A stretch of 64,000 bases of DNA. Source: Izhakiella capsodis. Its GTDB lineage: Bacteria; Pseudomonadota; Gammaproteobacteria; Enterobacterales; Enterobacteriaceae. The notes under the pieces were generated by a model that was given only the letters and a program-made list of their open reading frames with translations, was not told the origin of the DNA and did not search any database. Within the stretch, counting starts at the first letter, position 1. Each line of letters opens with the position of its first letter. The stretch is taken from assembly GCF_900115045.1 (NCBI RefSeq), contig NZ_FOVC01000001.1, positions 558,001-622,000 on the forward strand, given 5' to 3'. The position numbers and the translations under genes were made by a program. Below are positions 43,680-52,867 of this stretch, piece after piece.

Positions 43680-45167
43680 TCAGTCGGCCAAATAGCGACT
43701 TTCGAGATGCTGGCGGAACCAGCGAGGATTGAGATCCTCACCGCTGGCGCGGGTGATCAGCTCGCGGGTACTGAAGCGGCTACCGTGATGCCAGATATTC
43801 TCTTGCAACCAGATGAACACAGGCTGTAGATCGCCGTCAGCAATCAACTGTTCTACGTCTGGTAGCGTCCGGCCGAGAGCCTGGAATAGCTGGGCGGCGT
43901 ACATTGCACCCAGAGTATAGGTCGGAAAATAGCCGAAAGCACCGTCGGTCCAGTGGATATCTTGCATGCAGCCGTTGCGATAATTTCCTGTGGTATCCAT
44001 GCCTAACAACCGCTCCATTTTCTCCTGCCAGAGGGCCGGAATATCTTCTACCTCAATTTCAGATTCGATGAGCGCCCGCTCAATTTCATAGCGCAGAATG
44101 ATATGAGCGGGATAGCTGACTTCATCTGCATTAACGCGGATCAGCCCTGGCTCAACGCGCTGCGCCAGGCGGATAAAATTTTGTTGGGTCAGTGCTGGCT
44201 GTACGCCGAGATGGTTGATGACTTCCGGCAATATGCGCGCCAGAAAAGCCGGACTGCGGCCCAGCTGCATTTCAAAAAACAGGCTTTGCGATTCGTGGAT
44301 CGCGGTGGATCGAGCAAGCGCTATCGGTTGCCCAGGCCACTGCGTAGGTAAATTCTGTTCATAGCGAGCGTGGCCCGTCTCATGAATGACGCCCATTAGC
44401 GCCGAAAGAAAATTTTGCTGGTCATAGCGAGTCGTAATGCGAACGTCCTGCGGTACGCCGCCACAAAAGGGGTGTGCGCTGACGTCCAGTCTACCGGCAT
44501 CGAAGTCAAAGCCCAGCGTCTCCATCGCTTTTAACCCGAGGTGGCGCTGGTTCTCAATCGTGAATGGTCCTTGCGGTTGCTGGATGGATTGCTCAGACTG
44601 GTGGGTAATCACCCGTTGCAACAAGTCTGGTAGCCAGCTTTTGATATCAGAGAAAATCGTATCGAGCTGACAGCTGGTCATGCCCGGTTCATAAATATCG
44701 AGAAGGGCGTCGTAGCGGGAAACACCGGCGTTCTGAGCGCGTATTTCAGCCTCTTGCCGACTCAGGTAAACGACCTCTTTAAGATTTTCGGCAAATCCCT
44801 TCCAGTCATTTGCCGGGCGCTGGCTACGCCAGGCGTTCTCACAGCGCGATCCGGCAACTGATTTTGCTTCAACCAGCCGGGCCGGTAAGATGACAGCTTG
44901 TTGCCAGGCGCGCTCCATTTCGGCCAGGTTAACCCACTCGTCGTCAGATAAGGATTCCTGCTTAGCCTGCACAAGATCTACAGCGGTTTCGGGGCTGGTC
45001 AGGATTTGATGTTGCAAAACGCTAAGTTCGGCCAGCGCTTCACCTCTGGCCCGGCTTCCGCCCGGAGACATCATCGTCATCATGTCCCATCCGGCTATTG
45101 CGGAAAGGTGACCAAAACGGGAAAGACGCTGAAAACGGCTAGTCAGGCGGGTATAAGCACTGGGCAT
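43680..45167 (-). CDS. M32 family carboxypeptidase (Taq-type)
   Basis: 495 residues. The zinc-binding HEXXH site is in VIHETGHARYEQ, with the third ligand Glu in STAIHESQSLFFEMQLG about 30 residues later, as in M32 carboxypeptidases. The conserved HPFCGG, DVRITTRYDQQNF and NGCMQDIHWTDGAFGYFPTY also match. The enzyme removes C-terminal residues other than Pro, Asp or Glu and is cytoplasmic. I chose ATG 45167 with GGAGATGTT in front; a longer in-frame start at 45236 would overlap rstB. It follows rstB by 17 bases on the same strand and may be co-transcribed with rstAB. Confidence 0.92.
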   Translation of the reverse strand: MPSAYTRLTSRFQRLSRFGHLSAIAGWDMMTMMSPGGSRARGEALAELSVLQHQILTSPETAVDLVQAKQESLSDDEWVNLAEMERAWQQAVILPARLVEAKSVAGSRCENAWRSQRPANDWKGFAENLKEVVYLSRQEAEIRAQNAGVSRYDALLDIYEPGMTSCQLDTIFSDIKSWLPDLLQRVITHQSEQSIQQPQGPFTIENQRHLGLKAMETLGFDFDAGRLDVSAHPFCGGVPQDVRITTRYDQQNFLSALMGVIHETGHARYEQNLPTQWPGQPIALARSTAIHESQSLFFEMQLGRSPAFLARILPEVINHLGVQPALTQQNFIRLAQRVEPGLIRVNADEVSYPAHIILRYEIERALIESEIEVEDIPALWQEKMERLLGMDTTGNYRNGCMQDIHWTDGAFGYFPTYTLGAMYAAQLFQALGRTLPDVEQLIADGDLQPVFIWLQENIWHHGSRFSTRELITRASGEDLNPRWFRQHLESRYLAD

Positions 45168-45184
45168 AACATCTCCGTGATAAA

Positions 45185-46480
45185 TTAATTTTTGGGGTGT
45201 GAAGGCATATTGACCGGCCAGCAAAAACGCACGCATGCGCCCCCCAGCGGGCTGCCATCTATAATCACCTGGCCGCCAAAGGCCTGAGCGATTGAGTGTA
45301 CGATGGCCAGTCCAAGACCACAGCCGCCAGTGGCGCGGTCACGGCTGGGATCGAGGCGAACAAAGGGCTCGAACACGTGCTGACGCGCTTCAGGTGGAAT
45401 GCCAGGGCCGTCATCTTCAACCTGCAAGATGGCCGTATTAGCATCGAACCAAAGGCTGACTCGTAACTGATAACGGGCGTAGCGTAGCGCGTTGTTAACC
45501 AGGTTATCGAGTACGCGCTCCATCAGTCGCAGATCCGCCATACACACGTTATCATGCTGCGGCGCTTCAAGATTGATCTCATTGTCGGGATTGATCAGAC
45601 GAAAATCGGCCAGTTTATCACTAAGCCAGCTGGCTAAGTCGATGTGCTGTATAGTCAACTCTACGCGCGGGCGGTCTAGCCGCGCGTAGGTCAGCAGCTC
45701 TTCGATCAATGCCTCCAGTTGACCAACATCGCGGTTAAGTGCGAGCAGCTCCTTCTCACTGAGATTATCGCTCATTTCCAGCCTGTAACGCAGGCGTACC
45801 AGTGGTGTACGTAGCTCATGGGCAATGCCATCGATTAGCTGTTTTTTGCTGCTTACCAGGGTGTTGACGTTATCGGCCATTTGATTAAACGCAACGCCGA
45901 GACGCGCCAGGCTGGAGGTGGCGTCGAAATGTATACGCTCATCAAGGTGCCCGTGGCCAAAGCGCTGTGCCGCTTTCTCAAGGCGTAGCAGATCTTTCCA
46001 GTGTGGACGCATCCAGATAAACACCGGCAGCGCCAGCGAGACACCGATGAAGAACATCAGGGAGATATCAAAAATGCGCATCTCATGGAGATAAAAAAGG
46101 TAGGGGATGGGGCCAACGGCCAGTACGTAGTGGCTGCGGGGAATACGTTGTATAAACGTATATTCATTATCAATCGCTACAATCTCACCGTTACGCAATC
46201 GCTTCATGCTGCTGGCGTTGAGCTGATATTTATTGAGCGGCTCAATATGTAATTTAAATGACAGGTTGAAGTCGAGGTTCTCGATGGTTCTATTCCAGTC
46301 ACGCGGCGGAATTTCCCGCAGCTCGCTGCGCATCAGATAGAGCGAGCTTTTCATCAGATCATCCATTGACTCACGTCCGGCGCGTTCAGCGGTGAATTTA
46401 TAAACCAGACCAACCAGCATCGTCATGACCAGAAAGCAAACAAACAGCAATAAGTAGAACTGAATGAACAACTTTCTCAT
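45185..46480 (-). CDS. rstB: sensor histidine kinase RstB
   Basis: Sensor of the RstAB two-component system, in the inner membrane; 431 residues (433 in E. coli). A first membrane segment (FYLLLFVCFLVMTMLVGLVY) is followed by a periplasmic domain (about 30-135), a second segment (FFIGVSLALPVFIWM), HAMP (about 155-210), the histidine box IDGIAHELRTPLVRLRY (near 218) and the ATP-binding part (DDGPGIPPEA near 350, GGCGLGLAIVHS near 383). I chose ATG 46480; it overlaps the rstA stop by four bases (ATGA). In E. coli the system belongs to the PhoP cascade and responds to acid. Confidence 0.96.
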   Translation of the reverse strand: MRKLFIQFYLLLFVCFLVMTMLVGLVYKFTAERAGRESMDDLMKSSLYLMRSELREIPPRDWNRTIENLDFNLSFKLHIEPLNKYQLNASSMKRLRNGEIVAIDNEYTFIQRIPRSHYVLAVGPIPYLFYLHEMRIFDISLMFFIGVSLALPVFIWMRPHWKDLLRLEKAAQRFGHGHLDERIHFDATSSLARLGVAFNQMADNVNTLVSSKKQLIDGIAHELRTPLVRLRYRLEMSDNLSEKELLALNRDVGQLEALIEELLTYARLDRPRVELTIQHIDLASWLSDKLADFRLINPDNEINLEAPQHDNVCMADLRLMERVLDNLVNNALRYARYQLRVSLWFDANTAILQVEDDGPGIPPEARQHVFEPFVRLDPSRDRATGGCGLGLAIVHSIAQAFGGQVIIDGSPLGGACVRFCWPVNMPSHPKN

Positions 46481-47205
46481 GGTGTATCCCACGCGTGGGG
46501 GGCGAACAGATAGCCTTTGTTACGAATGGTTTTAATGCGGTAAGGCTCGTTAGCGTTATCGAGCAATTTTTTACGCAGGCGGGATATGGCGACGTCAATG
46601 CTGCGATCGAGGCCGTCGTACTCAACACCTCGCAGCGTTCTTAACAGCGCATCCCGATTCAGAATGCTGCCAGCGTGCGTGGCGAGTTCCCACAGCAGGT
46701 CAAAATCAGCGGTCGAAAGCTGAATAACTTCATTATTCAATGATACCTGTCTGTTGATCGGATCGATAAACAACGTACCAAAACGCAGCGCTTTCTGACC
46801 AGGCGGAGCGGAAGGAGCGTCATCTCCCTGTTGTAACGCGCTGGCGTTACGTAAATGCAGGCGCAGGCGTGCCAGTAAAACTGCGGGTGGGGTGGTTTTC
46901 AGAATATAGTCATTAGCTCCCATTTCCAGCGATAAAATGTGATTCATATCACTGTCTAACGAGGTAAGCAGGACGATTGGACCAGACCAGCGGTTCGAGG
47001 TATGTAAATCACGACACAGCGTCATACCATCTTTGCCGGGCAGCATGATATCCAGCATTACCAAGTCCGGGTTATGTGTAACGATGGTTTCCTCAGCGCA
47101 ATCCCCGCGACTTTCAACAATAACATCGATATCGTGGCGACCAAGATAAGCGGCGATTAACTGACCCACATCCGGGTCGTCTTCAACAAAAACAATCTTA
47201 TTCAT
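46477..47205 (-). CDS. rstA: response regulator RstA
   Basis: OmpR-family regulator, 242 residues. Receiver domain 1-120 with Asp10/Asp11 (VEDD), the phospho-acceptor Asp in LVMLDIMLPGKDG (near 53) and Lys in YILKTTPPA (near 105). C-terminal winged helix with STADFDLLWELATHAG, RDALLRTLRGVEYDGLDRSI and RTIRNKGYLFAP. RstA binds TACATNTNGTTACA sites; one such site lies before asr in this window. E. coli RstA is 239 residues. rstA is first in rstA-rstB and may be followed by the M32 gene. Confidence 0.97.
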   Translation of the reverse strand: MNKIVFVEDDPDVGQLIAAYLGRHDIDVIVESRGDCAEETIVTHNPDLVMLDIMLPGKDGMTLCRDLHTSNRWSGPIVLLTSLDSDMNHILSLEMGANDYILKTTPPAVLLARLRLHLRNASALQQGDDAPSAPPGQKALRFGTLFIDPINRQVSLNNEVIQLSTADFDLLWELATHAGSILNRDALLRTLRGVEYDGLDRSIDVAISRLRKKLLDNANEPYRIKTIRNKGYLFAPHAWDTP

Positions 47206-47390
47206 ATTATCTGACAGACCATAACAGTAACCCAGATTAGCCTGAACCTTAGCCAGGAGCTATCTCCATGGTGAAAAAGGAGTAAGCACGGACAACACTG
47301 GCGGCCTGAACGCACTATCCGTGCTAAAAATTTTACGATTTATAGTATACACATGGACAACTATGCCATTATAAATGAACGGAGTCAGCC

Positions 47391-47438
47391 ATGTGGATTG
47401 TCGTAGATCAGCCTGCAAAAGGAGAACAAGGTGTCTGA
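47391..47438 (+). CDS. possible leader ORF overlapping the next start
   Basis: A 15-codon frame, MWIVVDQPAKGEQGV, starts at ATG 47391 with GGAG seven bases before. Its stop TGA lies inside the next gene (the GTG start of 47431 and its TCTGAC), an eight-base overlap. The SD of the next gene lies within this ORF. This is what translational coupling of a leader peptide looks like, but nothing else confirms that it is translated. Confidence 0.35.
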   Translation: MWIVVDQPAKGEQGV

Positions 47439-47841
47439 CCTAAAGCTGCTTTCGTCCGCCAGCAGGGACCATATCTGCATAAACTACCTCGATTTTCTTG
47501 CTGCCTCATGTAAAAAACGCTGGAGCTTTGTTGACGCTATATATGGTGTTATGCCCATTTTCGGCATGGTAACAAAAACGCCGAATAAAAAGGCGAAAGA
47601 TCGTAAGGACGATCTGCCTGAGCTGGCACTGCAAGTGCTTTCAACCCAAGTCAGCGATGAAATAAATATTGTGCGTTTGATTACGTTGGCCAGACAGTTG
47701 CAAATCACCCACTTTGATATTCTGCTCCCTTATACTTTCAGCGAACAGCAGATTAAAATCATCCATGCGGAGTATGGTAAGCCCGTCAGCCTTAAACTAC
47801 AGGGTGACAAACTGTCGATTATTGTTGCCGATGCCGCTTAA
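47431..47841 (+). CDS. unrecognised cytoplasmic protein
   Basis: 136 residues from a GTG start with AAGGAG eight bases before; the frame is strongly coding-like. There is no signal peptide or membrane segment. A mildly hydrophobic stretch (VDAIYGVMPIFGMVTKT) lies near residue 35-50, then a basic patch (PNKKAKDRKDDLPE), then a globular-looking end (LARQLQITHFDILLPYTFSE, GKPVSLKLQGDKLSIIVADA). I recognise no family. It is divergent from rstA. The 185-base gap from rstA holds an inverted repeat (AGCACGGA/TCCGTGCT, 47285-47325). Confidence 0.65.
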   Translation: MSDLKLLSSASRDHICINYLDFLAASCKKRWSFVDAIYGVMPIFGMVTKTPNKKAKDRKDDLPELALQVLSTQVSDEINIVRLITLARQLQITHFDILLPYTFSEQQIKIIHAEYGKPVSLKLQGDKLSIIVADAA

Positions 47842-48261
47842 CAATATTCTTTGAATCCTGACGTCGTTACTTTTTTCAATCTGATAACGGTGCGGTATAG
47901 ACAAAAAGCGCAGCCTGGGCTGCAATTCTGTTAAGCAACTGACTGGCCGTTTTCGAAGCTGTCGAATATCTCCAGTGTCTCTCCTGTATTACACTCGGGA
48001 AGGCTCTTTCTTTTCTCGTCGGTAACTGTGCCAGTTGTCCCATATTTTCAAAATCACGCATTAGCTCCTGGCTTAGCCTGGAGAAGCACCCTGACGAGTC
48101 ATAAGCATCCGCATGACTGTGAGACGCTAAGCTGGGTACCGGCTTCGGTCAGACAGCGGAAATCAGTTGCGGATCCTGGGCATTAGCCCATAAAAATCAA
48201 TGGGTTACGAAGAGTATCGTAAAGAGGTACCAGAATCAAGAGCCTGTGCAGCAGGCATAAA
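47842..48261. other. gap with no recognisable gene
   Basis: About 420 bases between the unrecognised gene and the hairpin before ydgH. Small open frames on either strand have no RBS or known motif. A short inverted repeat reads TTAGCCCA and TGGGTTA-like near 48182-48215, possibly a weak hairpin. Nothing else is supported. Confidence 0.5.
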
Positions 48262-48293
48262 AAATCCGGAAATGAGTGAGTATTTCCGGATTT
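48262..48293. terminator. bidirectional-looking terminator downstream of ydgH
   Basis: AAATCCGGAAAT and ATTTCCGGATTT form a 12-base stem with an eight-base loop, flanked by A residues on the left and T residues on the right (48291-48295), so it can act in both directions. It lies 87 bases past the ydgH stop. Confidence 0.75.
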
Positions 48294-48379
48294 TTACACA
48301 TCCACTGGATCAATCAATCGATCCTTAACTGAATGGCATTACAGCCTGGACTGCGGTTTTTAACATCGAGCGCTTGCAA

Positions 48380-49336
48380 TTATTTAAACAGATCGGCGCT
48401 GACCGTTAAGTTGCCGCCGCTTTGGTTCTGCCATTGGCGGGTAATATGATAATACTTAGCGCCTTTTTCGATGGCGCGTCTGCCGACCTCTTCAGATATA
48501 TCAGTTGGCGTACCAAAATGACCGGTAAAGGTCACGCTATCGAAAGGCTGCATCTGTGCGGCGGTGACCGCATTAACTTCCTCGATTGAACGGCCATCAG
48601 GTAGCTTAACCGTATAGCGTTTACCGCTAGAGCTTTGGGTTTCAAAGAAGCGACCAACGCTGTTGCTTGGCGTATCTGAACTGGCTACGCCAGGGATAGC
48701 AACGCGTTTGGCTGCCGCGCCACCAGCGGCTAGTGCTGCTTTGCCTGCCTGAGAGTCGGCAGGGATCATATCTGACGTATCCTGTGTCAGGCGCTTAGTG
48801 GCATCTTTTTTGTAAAGGAAAGCGGTGATGTACTGGTTACCGCCGTTATTGGCATCAACCTGGCGAATGATAAAATAGCCATAAGCGCCTTTGCGGGCAG
48901 CGGCACGTGAAATTGCCTCTTCAACGTCTGGCTGACTACGAAAAAAACCGTTTACGCTGACGGTATCATAAGGTTCGAGCGAATAGGCCAAATCTTTTGG
49001 ATACTGGCGGACGCCATGCATCGTAAGAAAGTGCTTGTCTTTAGTACGCTTTAGCGCATCGGCTTTATAAAGGTCAGCGGTTACGCGCCAGTTGCCGCTA
49101 TTGCTGTTTAACTCATTGATACCCTGAACGAAGTAAGATGCTGCACCCATTGAGTCAGCACGCCTGGAAATTGCCGCGTTAGCATCACCGATCGAATTAA
49201 ATTTATCGATAATGGCGATGCGCTCGAATGGTTTCAGGGCAGCAGCTTGTTGCGCAGTCAGTTCTTTCGCTGCATGTGCCGACATGGTTGCCACTGATAA
49301 CAAGGCAGAGGCCAGAACGGTAATTTTAAGCTTCAT
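48380..49336 (-). CDS. ydgH: YdgH, exported protein with three DUF1471 domains
   Basis: 318 residues (314 in E. coli). A signal peptide (about 1-22, ATMSAHA) leads into three repeats of the BhsA/McbA-type domain (DUF1471): around residues 30-95, 118-180 and 245-318. Each has the pattern of KPFERIAIIDKFNSIGDANA, EPYDTVSVNGFFRSQPDVEE and QPFDSVTFTGHFGTPTDISE, ending with Y.H..R. The YdgH-SssB-YjfY group is periplasmic and of uncertain role, linked to stress and biofilm. It is a single gene, divergent from pntA. Confidence 0.93.
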   Translation of the reverse strand: MKLKITVLASALLSVATMSAHAAKELTAQQAAALKPFERIAIIDKFNSIGDANAAISRRADSMGAASYFVQGINELNSNSGNWRVTADLYKADALKRTKDKHFLTMHGVRQYPKDLAYSLEPYDTVSVNGFFRSQPDVEEAISRAAARKGAYGYFIIRQVDANNGGNQYITAFLYKKDATKRLTQDTSDMIPADSQAGKAALAAGGAAAKRVAIPGVASSDTPSNSVGRFFETQSSSGKRYTVKLPDGRSIEEVNAVTAAQMQPFDSVTFTGHFGTPTDISEEVGRRAIEKGAKYYHITRQWQNQSGGNLTVSADLFK

Positions 49337-49849
49337 AAAAAAGTATCCTTCGCCTAACGCAAAAATAGGAATAAAACGTCTCTGACTTTTGATATGTAAC
49401 AGAATAGCTGCCGATTATGGCACTAATAATGCACGCTGTCCCAGCCATTTTAGCGGCGAAAATGGTGATTATGCTGGTTTAGATGATGCCGGAGCGTAGG
49501 GGCTACCAGCAGCCTGATTATCATTATCGTCATGGTGGGCGCCGTAATGATGATAAATGCGCATTCAAGTAATTGTTATGTTTATGTTTTGTTATTAACC
49601 TGGTACCGACGTTAAATAATTGCTTAGCACAAAATGATGTAATGATGGCAAGTAATAGGTCGAATTGTCGTGGTTACCTGGTTTATTTGTATTTTTACAG
49701 TGAAACGCTGTTTCAATCTTGTCGAAGAGAAAAATGTAAGACATATTTCCAGCAGATTATGAAGAGCATCACACAATTTCGTGCCGGTATAACGTTGAGG
49801 TGCTGAGCCTTGTATAGCGGATTACCTTCCATCTGAATAAGGGAAGAAT
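49337..49849. other. control region between ydgH and pntAB
   Basis: About 510 bases between divergent genes. It is AT-rich from 49,560 on. On the minus strand, GATAATGATAAT (49514-49528 region) gives two perfect NATWAT Fur hexamers, but the third unit is poor, so I do not call a Fur site. A His-rich mini-ORF nearby lacks a ribosome binding site. The ydgH and pntA promoters must lie here; I cannot place them with certainty. Confidence 0.5.
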
Positions 49850-51385
49850 ATGATAATCGGAGTACCTAAAGAGCGTTGGCCCGACGAACGCCGTGTCGCA
49901 GCCACGCCCAAAACGGTGGCGCAATTAATTCAGCTCGGTTTTCAGGTTGTTATTGAGAAACAAGCCGGTTTGGCCGCCAGCTTTGATGACCTTGCCTATC
50001 AGCAGGCGGGCGCCGAAATCGGCGAGGCAGAGCAAGCCTGGCAGGCAGATATCGTATTTAAAGTGAATGCCCCTGAAGATGATGAAGTGTCACTGCTACG
50101 TCCCGGAGCAACCCTGATTAGCTTTATCTGGCCTGCGCAAAATCCACAGCTGCTGGAGAAATTACAGGCGCAAAAGGTTAACGTTATGGCTATGGATTCC
50201 GTGCCGCGTATTTCACGGGCACAGTCTCTTGATGCGTTGAGCTCAATGGCGAATATTGCGGGTTACCGCGCTATCGTCGAAGCCGCCCACGAATTCGGTC
50301 GTTTCTTCACCGGCCAGATCACTGCAGCGGGTAAAGTACCGCCAGCCAAAGTGATGGTTATTGGCGCCGGCGTTGCTGGACTTGCTGCGATTGGTGCGGC
50401 TGGCAGCCTCGGTGCAATTGTACGAGCTTTCGACACCCGACCTGAAGTGAAAGAGCAGGTTCAGAGTATGGGTGCAGAGTTTCTTGAGCTGGATTTTAAG
50501 GAAGAAGCAGGCAGTGGCGACGGTTATGCTAAGCAGATGTCGGAAGCCTTTATTGCTGCGGAGATGGCACTGTTCTCAGCCCAGGCGAAAGAGGTTGATA
50601 TCATTGTTACTACGGCCCTTATTCCTGGTAAGCCTGCGCCTGAATTAATCACTGCTGAGATGGTTAAAAACATGAAACCCGGCAGCGTAGTGGTTGATTT
50701 GGCAGCGCAAACCGGCGGAAACTGTGAATTAACCGTTGCGGGGCAGGTGACGATAACGGATAACGGCGTGAAGATCATCGGCTACACCGATTTACCCTCC
50801 CGGCTTCCGACGCAATCCTCACAGCTTTACGGCACAAACCTTGTTAATCTGATGAAGCTGTTGTGCAAAGAAAAAGATGGCGCTATCGATATAGATTTCG
50901 ACGACGTTGTGATCCGCGGGGTAACCGTCATGCGTGACGGAGAGCTTTGCTGGCCAGCGCCACCGATACAGGTATCCGCCGCGCCCAAAACCGCTACGCC
51001 TGCACAACAACCCGCACCCCGAGTGGTTGAAAAAGCGCCTGTCCGCTCGTGGCCTAAATATTTGCTGCTCGCAGTTGCCATTATTTTATTTGGCTGGCTG
51101 GCGAACGTCGCCCCGGCGGAATTCCTGTCACATTTTACGGTTTTCGCGCTCTCCTGCGTAGTAGGTTACTACGTCGTATGGAACGTCAGTCATGCGTTGC
51201 ACACACCGCTAATGGCAGTAACCAATGCTATCTCCGGTATTATTGTTGTCGGCGCACTGTTGCAGATCGGCCATGGTGGCTGGGTAACCCTGCTGGCTTT
51301 TATCGCGGTACTTATCGCCAGTATCAATATTTTTGGTGGCTTTACCGTGACTCAGCGCATGCTGAAAATGTTTCGTAAAAACTAA
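49850..51385 (+). CDS. pntA: NAD(P) transhydrogenase alpha subunit PntA
   Basis: Proton-translocating transhydrogenase subunit (NADPH from NADH and NADP+), 511 residues. The NAD-binding domain dI occupies about 1-380, with the Rossmann stretch GAGVAGLAAIGAAGSLGAIV (near 174-193) and the start VPKERWPDERRVAATPKTVA. The linker is Pro/Ala-rich (AAPKTATPAQQPAPRV). The C-terminal part has four membrane helices from about residue 403 (YLLLAVAIILFGWLANVAP). GAAGA lies before the ATG. It is followed by pntB after ten bases. Confidence 0.97.
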   Translation: MIIGVPKERWPDERRVAATPKTVAQLIQLGFQVVIEKQAGLAASFDDLAYQQAGAEIGEAEQAWQADIVFKVNAPEDDEVSLLRPGATLISFIWPAQNPQLLEKLQAQKVNVMAMDSVPRISRAQSLDALSSMANIAGYRAIVEAAHEFGRFFTGQITAAGKVPPAKVMVIGAGVAGLAAIGAAGSLGAIVRAFDTRPEVKEQVQSMGAEFLELDFKEEAGSGDGYAKQMSEAFIAAEMALFSAQAKEVDIIVTTALIPGKPAPELITAEMVKNMKPGSVVVDLAAQTGGNCELTVAGQVTITDNGVKIIGYTDLPSRLPTQSSQLYGTNLVNLMKLLCKEKDGAIDIDFDDVVIRGVTVMRDGELCWPAPPIQVSAAPKTATPAQQPAPRVVEKAPVRSWPKYLLLAVAIILFGWLANVAPAEFLSHFTVFALSCVVGYYVVWNVSHALHTPLMAVTNAISGIIVVGALLQIGHGGWVTLLAFIAVLIASINIFGGFTVTQRMLKMFRKN

Positions 51386-51395
51386 GGGGTAGTCA

Positions 51396-52784
51396 ATGTC
51401 TGGTGGATTAGTAACTGCAGCATACATTGTTGCCGCAATTTTGTTTATTCTCAGCCTGGCCGGGCTGTCAAAGCATGAGACATCGAAGCAGGGGAATATT
51501 TTCGGTATCAGCGGCATGGCTATTGCGTTGATCGCAACCATTCTGGGGCCGGATACGGCTAACGTTGGATGGTTGTTGATAGCGATGGTAATGGGAGGGG
51601 CGATAGGTATTCATCTGGCACGCAAAGTTGAAATGACAGAAATGCCTGAACTTGTGGCTATTCTGCATAGTTTCGTTGGTCTGGCAGCGGTGCTGGTCGG
51701 ATACAACAGCTATATTGATCATGCACCAGGACTGCCGACAATCATGGAAAACATTCATCTGACTGAAGTATTTATAGGGATATTTATTGGCGCAGTGACC
51801 TTTACCGGTTCTGTTGTGGCATTTGGAAAATTGCGCGGTAAGATTCCGTCCCGTCCGTTAATGTTGCCGCACCGCCACCGCCTCAATCTGCTGGCACTGG
51901 TGGTTACAGCGATACTGCTTATTGTCTTTGTGCGTACAGAAAGCGGCGGGATGCAGGCTTTCGCCCTGACGCTAATGACACTGATTGCGCTTGTTTTCGG
52001 CTGGCACCTGGTTGCTTCAATCGGTGGTGCAGACATGCCGGTTGTTGTTTCTATGCTTAATTCCTATTCAGGTTGGGCGGCTGCTGCTGCTGGCTTTATG
52101 CTGAGTAACGACCTGCTGATTGTCACCGGTGCGCTGGTTGGCTCTTCCGGAGCCATTCTCTCTTACATTATGTGTAAGGCGATGAATCGTTCTTTTGTCA
52201 GCGTTATCGCTGGTGGCTTTGGTACCGATAGCACCGGCAGTGACGAAACAGATGAAGTTGGCGAGTATCGGGAAATTACTGCTCAGGAGACAGCCGAGCT
52301 ATTAAAAAACTCTGATTCGGTCATTATCACTCCGGGATACGGTATGGCCGTAGCGCAGGCACAGTATCCGGTGGCTGAAATTACAGAAAAGCTGCGTTCA
52401 CGGGGAATTAAAGTTCGCTTTGGTATTCACCCGGTTGCCGGGCGTCTGCCGGGCCATATGAATGTATTACTTGCAGAAGCCAAAGTACCTTATGATGTTG
52501 TGCTGGAGATGGACGAGCTCAACGATGACTTTTCCGATACAGATACCGTACTGGTTATTGGCGCTAACGATACTGTTAACCCGGCGGCACAAGAAGATCC
52601 ACGCAGTCCTATCGCCGGAATGCCGGTGCTGGAAGTATGGAAGGCGCGGGACGTTGTGGTGTTTAAACGCTCGATGAATACGGGCTACGCCGGGGTACAA
52701 AATCCCTTGTTTTTCAGAGAGAACACGCAGATGCTCTTTGGCGACGCTAAAGTTACCGTGGATGCCATTTTGAAAGCCTTGTGA
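51396..52784 (+). CDS. pntB: NAD(P) transhydrogenase beta subunit PntB
   Basis: Second subunit of the membrane transhydrogenase, 462 residues (same as E. coli). The N-terminal membrane part (about 1-260) has about nine hydrophobic helices. The C-terminal NADP-binding domain dIII carries IITPGYGMAVAQAQ (near 312), GIHPVAGRLPGHMNVLLAEA (near 348) and VLVIGANDTVNP (near 387). A GGGGTAG element stands before the ATG. In the inner membrane the complex moves protons while exchanging hydride between NADH and NADP+. Confidence 0.97.
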   Translation: MSGGLVTAAYIVAAILFILSLAGLSKHETSKQGNIFGISGMAIALIATILGPDTANVGWLLIAMVMGGAIGIHLARKVEMTEMPELVAILHSFVGLAAVLVGYNSYIDHAPGLPTIMENIHLTEVFIGIFIGAVTFTGSVVAFGKLRGKIPSRPLMLPHRHRLNLLALVVTAILLIVFVRTESGGMQAFALTLMTLIALVFGWHLVASIGGADMPVVVSMLNSYSGWAAAAAGFMLSNDLLIVTGALVGSSGAILSYIMCKAMNRSFVSVIAGGFGTDSTGSDETDEVGEYREITAQETAELLKNSDSVIITPGYGMAVAQAQYPVAEITEKLRSRGIKVRFGIHPVAGRLPGHMNVLLAEAKVPYDVVLEMDELNDDFSDTDTVLVIGANDTVNPAAQEDPRSPIAGMPVLEVWKARDVVVFKRSMNTGYAGVQNPLFFRENTQMLFGDAKVTVDAILKAL

Positions 52785-52814
52785 GGCAAAGCAAGCCACG
52801 CTTATATTAGAAAC

Positions 52815-52850
52815 AAAGCCCGTCATATCAGCCGGGCTTTATACGTTTTA
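52815..52850 (+). terminator. terminator of pntAB
   Basis: AAAGCCCG and CGGGCTTT form an eight-base stem with a ten-base loop, ending with TTTATACGTTTT. It lies 30 bases after the pntB stop. Confidence 0.78.
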
Positions 52851-52867
52851 ATCCAGAGTACTCTTTT

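Noticed and set aside
49450..49533. His-rich 27-codon ORF on the minus strand, reminiscent of an attenuation leader
   Set aside because: No ribosome binding site, no terminator/antiterminator structure, and the gene downstream is ydgH, not a histidine gene.
49514..49534. Possible Fur box between ydgH and pntA
   Set aside because: Two hexamers match but the third does not; no iron gene stands downstream.
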